From Streptomyces umbrinus (GTDB lineage Bacteria > Actinomycetota > Actinomycetes > Streptomycetales > Streptomycetaceae): a DNA stretch of 64,000 nt. Both the position numbers and the translations under genes were made by a program. The notes under the pieces are model-generated. The model was not told the origin of the DNA. It made no database searches and saw only the letters and a program-made list of their open reading frames with translations. Of this stretch, positions 1-8,715 are shown one piece after another. Each line of letters begins with the position of its first letter. The first letter of the stretch is position 1. The stretch is taken from NCBI RefSeq assembly GCF_030817415.1, contig NZ_JAUSZI010000002.1, forward strand, positions 9,957,501 through 10,021,500. Direction: 5' to 3'.

Positions 1-1
1 C

Positions 2-817
2 CGGGTGTTGTTCGGTATCTCCGGCATGTTCGACGGAGTCAACGCCGAGCAGGCCAGCCAGGTCCTGGTCCAGGCCGTCGGTGAACTGGTGTCGTTGAAG
101 CGGGCCCAGCCGGGTGAAGACATCACTTCCTACCTGATGCAGCATCCGGCACAGCTGACCAACGAGGAGTTGGTCCACACTCTGGTGCTGCTCCTTGGCG
201 CAGGCGGCGAGCCGGAAGGCAACCTCCTCGGCAACGGCTTCTACACCATGCTGACCAATGAGCACTACGCGCGCAACGGACAGTTCGACAAGGCGCTCGA
301 CGACACCCTGTGGCGCAACCCGCCCATGTCCAACTACGCGCCGCACTACCCGGTCGCCGATACAGACGTGGCCGGCGACAAGGTGCACGCCGGTGAACTG
401 GTACTGGTGAGTTTCGGCGCCGCCAACACGGCACTGGCCGACCGGGGGGCCGACACCCGCGGACACCTCGCCTGGAGCGCAGGCCCGCACTCATGCCCAT
501 CCAAGGAGCCGGCCCGACTCATCGCCGCGACGGGCCTCGAGGCACTGTTCAACGCGCTGCCCGACGTCGAACTCGCGGTCCCCGCGGACAGCCTCGTCTG
601 GCGGCCCGGCCCGTTCAACCGTGCCTTGGCGTCCCTGCCCGTTCGCTTCGGTGCGGTCACACCGCGTCCCGCCGTCCAGCCCCAGCCGCCGGCAGCGCCA
701 CAGCACGATCAGGTGCAGCACCCCGCCACCCCCAGGCCTGCGGCATCGCAGGCCACTACGGGCAAGACGGGACGGAGCGGCTGGAGTGGCTTTGTGAAGT
801 GGCTGACGGGCCAGTAG
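2..817 (+). CDS. cytochrome P450, CYP157-like, 3' part only
   Basis: C-terminal part of a P450; the start lies left of the window. The heme-cysteine region reads HLAWSAGPHSCPSKEPARL, followed by the usual C-terminal strand region. The I-helix has AGGEPEG. The K-helix ExxR motif is not seen; DDTLW stands about where it is expected. Loss of ExxR (EQSLW) is known for CYP157 enzymes, which are often encoded in Streptomyces conservons, so a CYP157/CvnE-like protein is the best guess by inference. The tail is proline-rich and ends with a short aromatic segment (GWSGFVKWLTGQ). The prenyltransferase lies 350 bp downstream on the same strand. Confidence 0.8.
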   Translation, partial: RVLFGISGMFDGVNAEQASQVLVQAVGELVSLKRAQPGEDITSYLMQHPAQLTNEELVHTLVLLLGAGGEPEGNLLGNGFYTMLTNEHYARNGQFDKALDDTLWRNPPMSNYAPHYPVADTDVAGDKVHAGELVLVSFGAANTALADRGADTRGHLAWSAGPHSCPSKEPARLIAATGLEALFNALPDVELAVPADSLVWRPGPFNRALASLPVRFGAVTPRPAVQPQPPAAPQHDQVQHPATPRPAASQATTGKTGRSGWSGFVKWLTGQ

Positions 818-1022
818 CCGCAGAACGCACTGTGACGCACGTGACACAGACGGTTGTTGTCGCTTGCATGACAGTTCAACTACTGGGGTAGGACTGCGCG
901 GAGTGTCTGGGCTGTCACAAGATGAAGGAGAGACAGTGGGACCCGCAACAACCTCCGCGCAACGTTCTGAAGCCACGCGGCCTGGCCAACAGCGCGCTGC
1001 TTTCAGTAGAAGGAATCCGTGC

Positions 1023-1172
1023 ATGGGCGCTGCCCCCGACGGACCACATGGCCGGATACCCGCCTCTCCCGGCGGGCATCTTTTTGCCTCCTCGCCCGCC
1101 AGCACATTACGTCCCGATAGCACGGCGTTATCCGAGCGCCCTCAGTACCTCGAAGCCCGAGGGGCACGATGA
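1023..1172 (+). CDS. possible short upstream ORF (49 aa)
   Basis: This is the only candidate gene in the 350-bp gap before the prenyltransferase. ATG follows AGAAGGA by about 9 nt, and its TGA overlaps the next ATG (ATGA), so it could couple translation. The peptide is Pro/Gly/Ser-rich and has no Trp, so it does not resemble a tryptophan-sensing leader. It may be chance. Confidence 0.25.
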   Translation: MGAAPDGPHGRIPASPGGHLFASSPASTLRPDSTALSERPQYLEARGAR

Positions 1173-2323
1173 CCGCATCGCCGGAGACTGGCATACCGGC
1201 AGCAGGCCCAAGAGAGACAACGCTCGGTGACCACGTCCTCGGCCAACTGCTGCGCCTGGGCGCCACGGTAGGCCTGAGCAAGGCGGACGCCGCACTGTAC
1301 GGACAGATCCTGCTCGACTCACTCTCAGGCGCCGCGCAGCGACCATTATCCCTACCGCCGGCTTCACCCAGCTTCATCTCCGATGACCACACCCCGGTCG
1401 AGTTCTCTCTCGCCTGCACGTCGGACGCCGCTCCAGTACTACGGGTGCTCGTGGAGCCCGGGTGTGCCAGCAGCGATATGACCGACAGCGCTCGCGCCGG
1501 ACTCGAGGTCATCCGCACGATGGCCACCCGCTGGGACTTCTCCACCGACCAACTCGACGCACTGGAAGACCTGTTTTTCCTCGCTCCAGCCGAGGGACCA
1601 CTGGCACTGTGGTACGCACTCGATCTGCGCCCCGGGGGAGTACCCGGAGTCAAGATCTATCTGAATCCCTCCGCCGCCGGCCCCGAACACGCTGCACGGA
1701 CAGTGCAAGAGACACTGCGTCGGCTCGGCTACGGCAAGTCCTTCAGAGGACTTCCCCATGCGGCGGGATATCCGTTCGTCGCACTGGACCTGGGCACCTG
1801 GAAGACGCCCCGCGCCAAGGTGTACCTGAGGCACCCGCGCATGTCGGCTGACGACGCTTGCGCGTTGAGCCGTACCACCTCCGGTCTGGCAGAGGCCGAC
1901 ATCAGGTACTTTTTCCATGCAGCCGCAGGATCGACCCCGGCGCCCGAGCAGGGTGTCGGAGACACGTCGCGGCTTCTCAGGCGGCCAGTGCTCACCTGTC
2001 ATGCCTTCACCGACCGAGAAGCCGAACCGAGCAGTTTCACGTTGCACATCCCCGTACGGGACTACGTCCGCAGCGACGAGGAAGCCTTCGACCGGGCAAC
2101 GGCCCTGCTGACCCGGTTCGGCATGGACCCCTCGATCCTGAGCCGGAGCTTGCGCGCCCTCACCCAGCGACAGCTTGCCGAAGGCGTCGGCCTGATTGCC
2201 TACCTCGCTCTCGCATGTGAGCGAGATCGACGGCCTCGTATCACCGCCTACCTGTCCTCCGAGGCCTACGCCGTACGGCCGCCGCAGGAGCAGTACCTGC
2301 AGGACGAACTCAGCGCGTCCTGA
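1169..2323 (+). CDS. DMATS-type indole prenyltransferase
   Basis: 384 aa, the usual length of bacterial aromatic prenyltransferases of the DMATS/ABBA fold (IptA-like). These enzymes transfer a dimethylallyl group from DMAPP to the indole ring of tryptophan, without the DDxxD metal motif of other prenyltransferases; none is seen here. Start ATG at 1169; alternatives nearby are out of frame. Tryptophanase follows 58 bp downstream on the same strand, the arrangement known for prenylated-indole clusters: prenylate Trp, then cleave to free prenylindole. The ring position modified cannot be read from sequence. Confidence 0.85.
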   Translation: MTASPETGIPAAGPRETTLGDHVLGQLLRLGATVGLSKADAALYGQILLDSLSGAAQRPLSLPPASPSFISDDHTPVEFSLACTSDAAPVLRVLVEPGCASSDMTDSARAGLEVIRTMATRWDFSTDQLDALEDLFFLAPAEGPLALWYALDLRPGGVPGVKIYLNPSAAGPEHAARTVQETLRRLGYGKSFRGLPHAAGYPFVALDLGTWKTPRAKVYLRHPRMSADDACALSRTTSGLAEADIRYFFHAAAGSTPAPEQGVGDTSRLLRRPVLTCHAFTDREAEPSSFTLHIPVRDYVRSDEEAFDRATALLTRFGMDPSILSRSLRALTQRQLAEGVGLIAYLALACERDRRPRITAYLSSEAYAVRPPQEQYLQDELSAS

Positions 2324-2381
2324 ACCCCGGACACTGCGTCCGCAGCCACGCCAACCCTCCCGACACGTAGAAGGAAGACAC

Positions 2382-3755
2382 GTGGAGCCGTACCGCATCA
2401 AAGTCGTAGAACCCATCCCTTTCACCACCCGACCGGAGCGCGAGAACGCGCTGAAGCGGGTCGCCTACAATCCCTTCGACCTGCGTGCCGACGAAGTCAC
2501 CATCGACCTGCTGAGTGACTCGGGGACCGGCGCTATCTCCGCGGAACAACTGGCCGCGGGTATGAACGGCGACGAGTCCTACGCCGGCAGCAGGTCGTTC
2601 TACCGTTGGCGCGAAGTCGTTTCCGAACTCACCGGCTACCCTCACATCCTGCCGACCCACCAGGGACGGGCCGCCGAGCGCATCCTGTTCTCCTCACTCC
2701 TCAAGCCCGGCACGAGCGTGCTGTCCAACACTCACTTCGACACCACCCGCGCCAACGTCGAACTGGCCGGCTGTCAAGCACATGACCTGCCCTGCGCCGA
2801 GGCGAAGGACCTCGACAGCGACTATCCCTTCAAGGGCAACATCGACCTGGCCGCACTCGAGTATGCGTTGGAGAACGCGCACCGGTCGCCCGTCGCAGCC
2901 GTCTTGATGACCATCACCAACAACGGCGGCGGCGGTCAGCCAGTCAGCATGGAGAACCTGCACCAGACCGCCGCGCTGTGCCGCCGCTACGACGTGCCCA
3001 TGATCCTGGACGCCGCGCGTTTCGCGGAGAACGCCTGGCTGGTGACCCGACGCGAACCTGGCTACCAGGACCGCACCCCCCGCCAGGTCGCAGAGGAGGC
3101 CTTCCGCCTGACGGACGGCTGCATCATGAGCGCAAAAAAGGACGGCATCGTACATATCGGTGGCTTCATCGGTCTGAAGAACCCTGAACTCGCTGAGAGG
3201 TGTCAGGGCCTACTCATCGCCACCGAAGGCTTCACCACTTACGGGGGCTTGGCCGGCCGCGACCTCGACATGATGGCCCGCGGACTCCTCGAAGTCACCG
3301 AACCGGCCTACCTCGCCGAGCGCGCCGACATAGCCGGCTACCTCGCCGCACGCATCCGCGACGCCGGAGTCGACGTCGTGGAACCGGCCGGCCTACACGC
3401 CCTCTACGTCAACGCCGGACGGCTTCTGCCTCACATCCCACCGCATCAGTACCCCGGCACCGCGCTGGTCTGCGAACTGTACCTACGCGGAGGTATCCGC
3501 TCGGCAGAACTGGGATCGCTGTACCTTGGTGAAGAGGATGAGCAGGGCAATCCCATCAAGACTGCGCCCTACGAACTCGTGCGACTGGCACTTCCCCGCC
3601 GCGTCTACACCCGCAGCCACTACGACCATGTCGCCGACACGCTGGCGGGCATCGCCAAGGACCCCAAATCGGTGCACGGCTATCGCATCGTGGGCCAGTC
3701 GCCGATCCTTCGCCACTTCAGCATCAAGCTGGAGCCTGTGCAGTCCCCAAACTGA
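2382..3755 (+). CDS. tnaA: tryptophanase (beta-eliminating lyase)
   Basis: PLP enzyme that splits L-tryptophan, or here probably prenyl-tryptophan, into indole, pyruvate and ammonia. 457 aa from GTG 2382, preceded by GAAGGAAG. The Schiff-base lysine region SAKKDGIVHIGG lies at about residues 250-261, with K253 matching the catalytic Lys of E. coli TnaA; ILDAARFAENAW (about 208-219) matches the cofactor-binding aspartate region. An in-frame extension back to 2196 overlaps the prenyltransferase and lacks a better start. It probably shares a transcript with the prenyltransferase. Confidence 0.92.
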   Translation: MEPYRIKVVEPIPFTTRPERENALKRVAYNPFDLRADEVTIDLLSDSGTGAISAEQLAAGMNGDESYAGSRSFYRWREVVSELTGYPHILPTHQGRAAERILFSSLLKPGTSVLSNTHFDTTRANVELAGCQAHDLPCAEAKDLDSDYPFKGNIDLAALEYALENAHRSPVAAVLMTITNNGGGGQPVSMENLHQTAALCRRYDVPMILDAARFAENAWLVTRREPGYQDRTPRQVAEEAFRLTDGCIMSAKKDGIVHIGGFIGLKNPELAERCQGLLIATEGFTTYGGLAGRDLDMMARGLLEVTEPAYLAERADIAGYLAARIRDAGVDVVEPAGLHALYVNAGRLLPHIPPHQYPGTALVCELYLRGGIRSAELGSLYLGEEDEQGNPIKTAPYELVRLALPRRVYTRSHYDHVADTLAGIAKDPKSVHGYRIVGQSPILRHFSIKLEPVQSPN

Positions 3756-3920
3756 TCTGCCATTGCGCCACCGCTTGCCTGTTCGGCGCTTGATGCCGAC
3801 GCGTTTGCACGCTTCGGTACTGGTCAGCCCCTGGTCCATGAGCCGGAGGCATTCCTCCCGCTCACGGACCAGGGTCCTGCGGTCCTGAGCTGTCCGGTCC
3901 ACCCGGATCTCGAAGTCCAT
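3756..3920 (-). pseudogene. IS30-family transposase, N-terminal fragment
   Basis: About 55 codons resemble the IS30 N-terminal helix-turn-helix (EECLRLMDQGLTSTEACKRV, then GIKRRTGKRWRNGR). The frame then runs antisense into tnaA, so only the 5' end of the transposase remains. Confidence 0.7.
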
Positions 3921-3944
3921 CGCTGAGGCAGGCCCCTGGTTGGC

Positions 3945-4260
3945 GGGCGATGTTCGACCAGGCCATGGCCTGGATCGCGGGTCGGTTCAGGCGAGTGGAA
4001 CCGTGAGCGACTGACCGCGCCTATCTGCCCGGACCGCTGTCGAACACCGAGTGAAAGCACTGCCGACAACTGGCCGAGCAGGCCGGTCGCACCCGGTCCG
4101 GGCCCATGCAGCGCCAGCTGCGCCCCCTCCGCACGCCGGGCCGCCGACGTCGTACGCGACGAAGTCCGCGCCTACGCCGACGAACACCTTGGCGCCGACG
4201 ACGCGGTGCTGATCGTGACGAGACCGGCTTCGTGAAGAAGGCCACGCCTCGCGTCTGCGC
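3945..4260 (+). pseudogene. IS701-family transposase remnant
   Basis: Pieces in shifted frames read like the N-terminal third of IS701 transposases: AWIAGRF.RVEPRATARAYL, QLAEQAG, GPMQRQLR and, with a missing base near 4210, an LIVDETGFVKK-like motif. At least one in-frame stop and two frameshifts are present. Confidence 0.7.
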
Positions 4261-4353
4261 CTACACGCAAGATGGCGCCCCACGACGAGGAGGAGGGGCC
4301 CGCCCATGGCTTCTCAACGGGATACGTCTCGTCTGACCAGGCCAGCAAGGCGA

Positions 4354-4592
4354 TCACAGGACGAGCATGAGCTTGCCGCCGGGCCGGCGGGACTGGCTGA
4401 GCTTGGCCGCCTCCTGGATCTGGTCGAGCGGGTAGGTGCGGGCGACCGATACGACCAGGACGTCTTCGCCCGCCAGCCGGGCGAAGACGTCCTGGTCGTA
4501 TCGCAGGTCGTTTTGGGTGATCCGGGCGCCCAGCTCGGCCGCGGCGGCGAAGTCCGAGACGGTGAGAACGCGGTCGGAGTCGCCGGTCAGCT
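4354..4592 (-). pseudogene. zinc-type alcohol dehydrogenase/quinone reductase, C-terminal remnant
   Basis: The minus frame reads DRVLTVSDFAAAAELGARIT, then LRYDQDVFARLAGED, ARTYPLDQIQEAAKLSQS and GGKLMLVL before TGA. This is the familiar C-terminal end of NAD(P)H-dependent medium-chain dehydrogenases. The N-terminal part is missing. A perfect hairpin sits inside it. Confidence 0.6.
4448..4502. repeat. perfect 25-bp inverted repeat, 5-nt loop
   Basis: The left arm 4448-4472 (starts GATACGACCAGG) is exactly reverse-complementary to 4478-4502; the loop is CCAGC. It lies within the oxidoreductase remnant, where such symmetry is not expected from the protein family. Confidence 0.95.
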
Positions 4593-4623
4593 ACGGCTCA
4601 AGGGGAGGCCCCGACATCGCCGA

Positions 4624-4671
4624 TCAGGGCACCCGATCGCCCAGTTGCACGATCTCGTTCATCGTTCCCAT
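4624..4671 (-). pseudogene. truncated gene start with strong ribosome site
   Basis: CAGGAGGATGTG directly precedes ATG 4671, but the frame stops after 15 codons (MGTMNEIVQLGDRVP). It is probably the surviving start of a lost gene. Confidence 0.35.
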
Positions 4672-4698
4672 CACATCCTCCTGTTGTCGCTGTCGTGA

Positions 4699-4742
4699 AA
4701 AGGCAGCAGCGGGTCCCGAGGTCCGGGACCCGCTGCTGCTCG
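4699..4742 (-). terminator. terminator of the topoisomerase operon
   Basis: A perfect 16-bp stem (4703-4718 with 4724-4739, loop AGGTC) is followed on the minus strand by a short T-run. It lies 18 nt past the topoisomerase stop. Confidence 0.85.
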
Positions 4743-4759
4743 TCAGTGCCCGTCCGGCA

Positions 4760-7144
4760 TCAACCGAACGACGGGACGATCTTCTTCTTACCGCCCTCTT
4801 CCTTCCAGGACACGGCGGCATCGAACGTCTTGCCTTTGGCGGAAACAAAACCCTTGCCCTGGATGGTCTTGCCAGCCGCCAGATCCTTGCGCTCCGCGTC
4901 CGTGAACACGTGCTGGCACCAGGACCGCGGCGGCTCGTCGCCAGAGCCGAAGTCGGGGACGATCTTCTTGGCCTTCGCGTCCCAGCTGACCTTGCAGCCG
5001 AAGGTCTTACCGGTCCCCGCGCTGACGAAGTCGTCGATCGCCAGCGACTGGCCCGCCAGGAGCGCCGTGACCTCCACCGGCGTGAACGTCCGGCCGGACC
5101 ACTTCGTCGGCTTGTCCGGCACCTCCAGCTGGAACCCGACGAACTTGCGGCCCTTGTGGTCGCCGACGCCGAGCGCCCCGGTGGCCGTGAAGGGCTTGTC
5201 CGCCTTCGACCTCGCCTCGAACGAGATCGTCTCGCCCGTGAGCAGCTTCGCCACCTCGTCATCGCTGAACTCGTGGCCCGCCCAGATCCTTTTGAAGGCG
5301 ACTTTCTTCGGCCCGCCCGGAGCGGCCTGCCACACACCCTCGGCGCGCGTAGCGACCACCTGCTCCCTCAGGCCCAGCTCGGCGCGCATGGAGGCGGCGT
5401 TCTTCGTCATCGTGGCGATGTCCTCGCGCACCCAGTCGGCGACGACGGCCAGGCGCTCCTCGGCGGTCGCCGTCCCGGCGGCGATGTCGCGCATGTCGGC
5501 GTAGACCTTCTCGGTGAGCCCGAGGTCGCCGATGCGCGTGCCCGGCAGGAGCCGCCAGCTCATCTCGCCGGCCTGCGCGAGCCTGAGCTTCCGGCCCTTC
5601 TCCGTCAGCAGCGGGTATTTCGCCTTGTCGTTGGTGACCTCCGAGTACGTCGAGGTGCGGGTCGAGCCCGTGCCCACGTCGCGCTTCTCCAGCTGCTTCA
5701 TCAGCCACTTCATCGTCGGATGTTCGGGGCGCTTGTTCGCGCCCTCGAAGATGAACGGCTCCGCGGTCTGGCCCAGGCCCTTGCCGGACTCGTTCGCGTC
5801 GCCTTCGGCCGTGTCGTCGCCGGCGTCCGGATCGAACACGGCCCTCCAGCCGGTGCTCTTGGGCACGTTGGCGATGCCGACGAAGTCCGGGTACTTCTCC
5901 ACGTGGCCCTTCTGCTGCTCGTAGAGGTAGTCCTCGGCGAGCACGGCCAGGTAGTTCTTCGCGAGCGTCTCGTAGATGAGCCGTCCGGCCTTGCCGTACT
6001 TGTGCTCGACCTCTTCCAGCGAAGAAGGCACCTTCAGGCCCGGACGGTTCGCGCCGTGCGCGCCCTGGGGCTTCACGTGTGTGGACCGGGGCTGGCGGTG
6101 CGTCAGAAGGCCAGTGTCAACGCCGACCACGGCGGCGATCTTGTCGATCAGCGGGGCGAGGTCCTTGAACTGCTCGGGCGTGATCGTCTTGTCCTCGGTG
6201 CGGGGGTACGAGACGACCTGGTCCTCGTACATCTTCTGGTAGGTCGAGAGCGCGAGGTTCGCCTTCACACTCTTGCCGACGAGCATCGAAGACAGGGAGG
6301 CAAGGTCGAGCAGCTTCGGCGGCGCGGTCCTCTTGTCCGCCTTGCCGTCCAGGACGACAGCGGAGGGGCCGTACTGCTGCGGCACCTGGCCCTTCTGGTC
6401 GAACCGCGGCTCGTCCGAGTTCGTGTACATGACGTTGTTCTCGTCGCGGAAGCGGTTCTGGAAGTACGGCTTCTTGACGTACGCGTCATAAGCCTTCTGC
6501 TGGTCGCCGACGAGAGAGACCATCGCCGACTTCAGCCGGCCCTGGCGCAGCACGAGGTCCTGGCCGGACTGGCGGGCGAGAACAGAGGCGATCCTCGTGA
6601 ACTGGATGCTCGCGAAGTCCAGTGCCGAACGAAAGGACGCCTTCCTGTACTCGTCGAACTGATCCAGGTCCGGGATGACGTTGCGCGAGGTGAACGCATT
6701 CTGCAGCGACACAGCGGCCTCGTCGGTGAAATACATCCGCGAGATCTTCTTCTTGTCGAGTCCCAGCGCCTTCAGCACCGAGACCGCGATCAGACCACCC
6801 TCACCGGACGGATCCACATCCGTGGCCACCACGATCTCGTCGCACTTGGAGAGCTTCGAGCGGATGTCATTGACCACCTGCCCGACCTTGTCCATCTGGA
6901 CGTACTTCCACTCGAACCGACTCAGGTCCCACGGTAGATTGTCGATGCTCCAGAACCGCAGCGCGCTCTGCTCGTCAGCCGTCGCGCCAATGAGCTGGTT
7001 CTCCGGCTTGTCGAGCTCATAGAGGTGCCCACGCGCATGCGTGATCACGTAGCTCTCGCCGTTGTAGGTCCCGGTGTCCCCTCCGAGCGCCTTGCTGAAC
7101 GCCCTTGCCGCCGAGGGTTTCTCCGTAAGCAGTCCGACAGTCAT
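4760..7144 (-). CDS. type IA DNA topoisomerase
   Basis: 794 aa. An N-terminal Toprim domain has LLTEKPSAA (E8) and ATDVDPSGEG (D109, D111, E115), the metal-binding residues. The catalytic tyrosine is Y313 in VVSYPRTEDKT. The C-terminal 170 residues hold three short repeats (aspartate-rich segment, then lysine-rich strand with KTF/KKFVGF-type ends) like the C-terminal DNA-binding repeats of bacterial topoisomerases. It resembles plasmid-encoded TopB/TopIII-like enzymes more than chromosomal TopA; its expected role is decatenation during replication or transfer. The start overlaps the upstream gene by ATGA, so they are co-translated. Confidence 0.92.
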   Translation of the reverse strand: MTVGLLTEKPSAARAFSKALGGDTGTYNGESYVITHARGHLYELDKPENQLIGATADEQSALRFWSIDNLPWDLSRFEWKYVQMDKVGQVVNDIRSKLSKCDEIVVATDVDPSGEGGLIAVSVLKALGLDKKKISRMYFTDEAAVSLQNAFTSRNVIPDLDQFDEYRKASFRSALDFASIQFTRIASVLARQSGQDLVLRQGRLKSAMVSLVGDQQKAYDAYVKKPYFQNRFRDENNVMYTNSDEPRFDQKGQVPQQYGPSAVVLDGKADKRTAPPKLLDLASLSSMLVGKSVKANLALSTYQKMYEDQVVSYPRTEDKTITPEQFKDLAPLIDKIAAVVGVDTGLLTHRQPRSTHVKPQGAHGANRPGLKVPSSLEEVEHKYGKAGRLIYETLAKNYLAVLAEDYLYEQQKGHVEKYPDFVGIANVPKSTGWRAVFDPDAGDDTAEGDANESGKGLGQTAEPFIFEGANKRPEHPTMKWLMKQLEKRDVGTGSTRTSTYSEVTNDKAKYPLLTEKGRKLRLAQAGEMSWRLLPGTRIGDLGLTEKVYADMRDIAAGTATAEERLAVVADWVREDIATMTKNAASMRAELGLREQVVATRAEGVWQAAPGGPKKVAFKRIWAGHEFSDDEVAKLLTGETISFEARSKADKPFTATGALGVGDHKGRKFVGFQLEVPDKPTKWSGRTFTPVEVTALLAGQSLAIDDFVSAGTGKTFGCKVSWDAKAKKIVPDFGSGDEPPRSWCQHVFTDAERKDLAAGKTIQGKGFVSAKGKTFDAAVSWKEEGGKKKIVPSFG

Positions 7145-8508
7145 TTCGTCTCCTTCGTATTCGTCTGCTCAGCGGCAGAGCTCTGGATAGTGGTCAAGAT
7201 GTGCACGACGCGATCGGCCAGGACATAGAGCGCGGCGAGGGCCTCGTCTGTAGGCGTGCGCCACACAGGGGTCTGGATCTGGAAGAGGCCCGCATCGTCG
7301 ATGTCGAGCAGAGGCAAGCCGTCTTCCCGAACGCGGATCACCAACCAGCCCGCACGCAGCAGCGCATCGGTCTTCGCCCGATCACGCGCCAATCGGTCCC
7401 GGTGCCAGTACTGGCCGTCGTACTCGAGCACCGCGCGGCACTGAGGCAGCGCCGCATCGCAACGCGCGGGGCGGTTCCTCTGATCGAGCGCGTCGTCCAC
7501 GACAACATCGACTTCGACGCCCGAGATCCGCTCCGCCACACGCGCACAGAGCAATCGCTCCACCAACGAGACCTGGGTACGGGCGCACCTCGGACAGCCG
7601 TTGCGGTTGCGGTAGTTGACCTGGGCTTCCCACTCGTGGCCCTCGGCACAGAACCACAGAACTCGGATGTTCGACCCGATGGTCAGCTCAGCCGGGCTGA
7701 GCTCGTTGTCCGGATGCCACTGCGCCGCGACCTTGGGCGAGACCGTCACCAGGTCGTTGAAGCCGGCCAGGACGCGATGTCCAGAGCAGTAGGGACATCC
7801 GGTCCCATTCACCACACGAGCTGCGACGGCCTCACGCCATTCGTGTCCCCGAACGCAGATCCAACCGACAGTGAGACCGGACTTCGGCGTCACCTCGTAC
7901 GCTTTACGCTCATTGGTTGGACCCCATTCGAGCGCCAGCTCCGGATACTCGGACCGGAACGTCTTCTCCGCGCGCAGCGCCCTGTTCAGACCCTGGCAGC
8001 GGCGGCAGCTGAACACGCCCTTGCTCCATGCAGTGAACCGGGGCGCCAACGTCACCTTCGACTCGTGACCCTGCTCGCACCGGAGCAACACCTTCTGATT
8101 TGACTTCGGAGCAAGCAGACCCGGGTTGAGTTCGTTCCTCTCGTGGATCCAGTGCGTCGCGACGAAGTCGGGATGCAGCGTCTCAAGATCGTTGAAACCC
8201 GGCCAGACTCGCTTGCCGAGGCAGTAGACGCAGTCCTCCAAGTAGCGGAAGTCCCGCGGCTTCATGCTCGCCGTGTGGCCATGTGCGCACAGGATGACCG
8301 TGCAGGGCTGCGTCGAGTTCGCGCTGAGCGAGTCGAACACCTCGTCTGGAACAAGGGTCCGAGACTTAAGGTCAGGACGCACGTCCTTCAAGAAGACACG
8401 AGTCTGCCGACCTGTATAGATCGGGGAGCCGTCGTCCAGCGTGTACCCCACCAGGTCACCGTCGACATGGAGGCCCACGTCGATCGCAGCAGCACCCATG
8501 CGACCCAC
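7141..8508 (-). CDS. zinc-ribbon repeat protein with Vsr-like nuclease domain
   Basis: 455 aa. Four ribbon units, roughly residues 75-320, each have paired CxxC motifs (CVYCLG, CRRCQG, CPYCSG, CPRCAR) and a conserved W-P-N-E linker, as in DUF4379 proteins. The C-terminal region has a PD-(D/E)xK/Vsr-like signature: CDAALPQCRAVLEYDGQYWH, then a Lys-containing helix and AGWLVIRVRE. Start ATG 8508 is preceded by AGCGGAGGTGGG. A TAGAAT -10-like box near 8548 in the AT-richer upstream DNA may be its promoter. Nuclease activity is inferred, not shown. Confidence 0.75.
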   Translation of the reverse strand: MGRMGAAAIDVGLHVDGDLVGYTLDDGSPIYTGRQTRVFLKDVRPDLKSRTLVPDEVFDSLSANSTQPCTVILCAHGHTASMKPRDFRYLEDCVYCLGKRVWPGFNDLETLHPDFVATHWIHERNELNPGLLAPKSNQKVLLRCEQGHESKVTLAPRFTAWSKGVFSCRRCQGLNRALRAEKTFRSEYPELALEWGPTNERKAYEVTPKSGLTVGWICVRGHEWREAVAARVVNGTGCPYCSGHRVLAGFNDLVTVSPKVAAQWHPDNELSPAELTIGSNIRVLWFCAEGHEWEAQVNYRNRNGCPRCARTQVSLVERLLCARVAERISGVEVDVVVDDALDQRNRPARCDAALPQCRAVLEYDGQYWHRDRLARDRAKTDALLRAGWLVIRVREDGLPLLDIDDAGLFQIQTPVWRTPTDEALAALYVLADRVVHILTTIQSSAAEQTNTKETK

Positions 8509-8664
8509 CTCCGCTTCCCGATAGGCGACTCATGAATCAGTACAATTCTACCCAGGAAAGGCAGTCGATCGGGAGTTTACAAGAGATCGATAGCTTTTCG
8601 AATGGAAGTATAGGCTCAGGGAAAGCGCCGCCGCAGGTACACTGTTCGAGCAATCGCCACTCGA

Positions 8665-8700
8665 GAAGACCCCGGGAAAGCTGTGCTTCTCGGGGTCGTC
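8665..8700 (-). terminator. hairpin after the three-gene operon
   Basis: GACCCCG (8668-8674) pairs with CGGGGTC (8691-8697) 16 nt beyond the stop of the 184-aa gene. It would separate that operon from the downstream nuclease/topoisomerase pair. Confidence 0.55.
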
Positions 8701-8715
8701 GTCTGTCTAGCGCTA

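Noticed and set aside
818..1168. Tryptophan-responsive leader (tnaC-like or T-box)
   Set aside because: The short ORF has no Trp codons and no T-box or attenuator pairing is seen.
4436..6937. Long plus-strand open frame (833 codons) opposite the topoisomerase
   Set aside because: Antisense shadow caused by GC-biased third positions; no domains, and the minus frame has all topoisomerase motifs.
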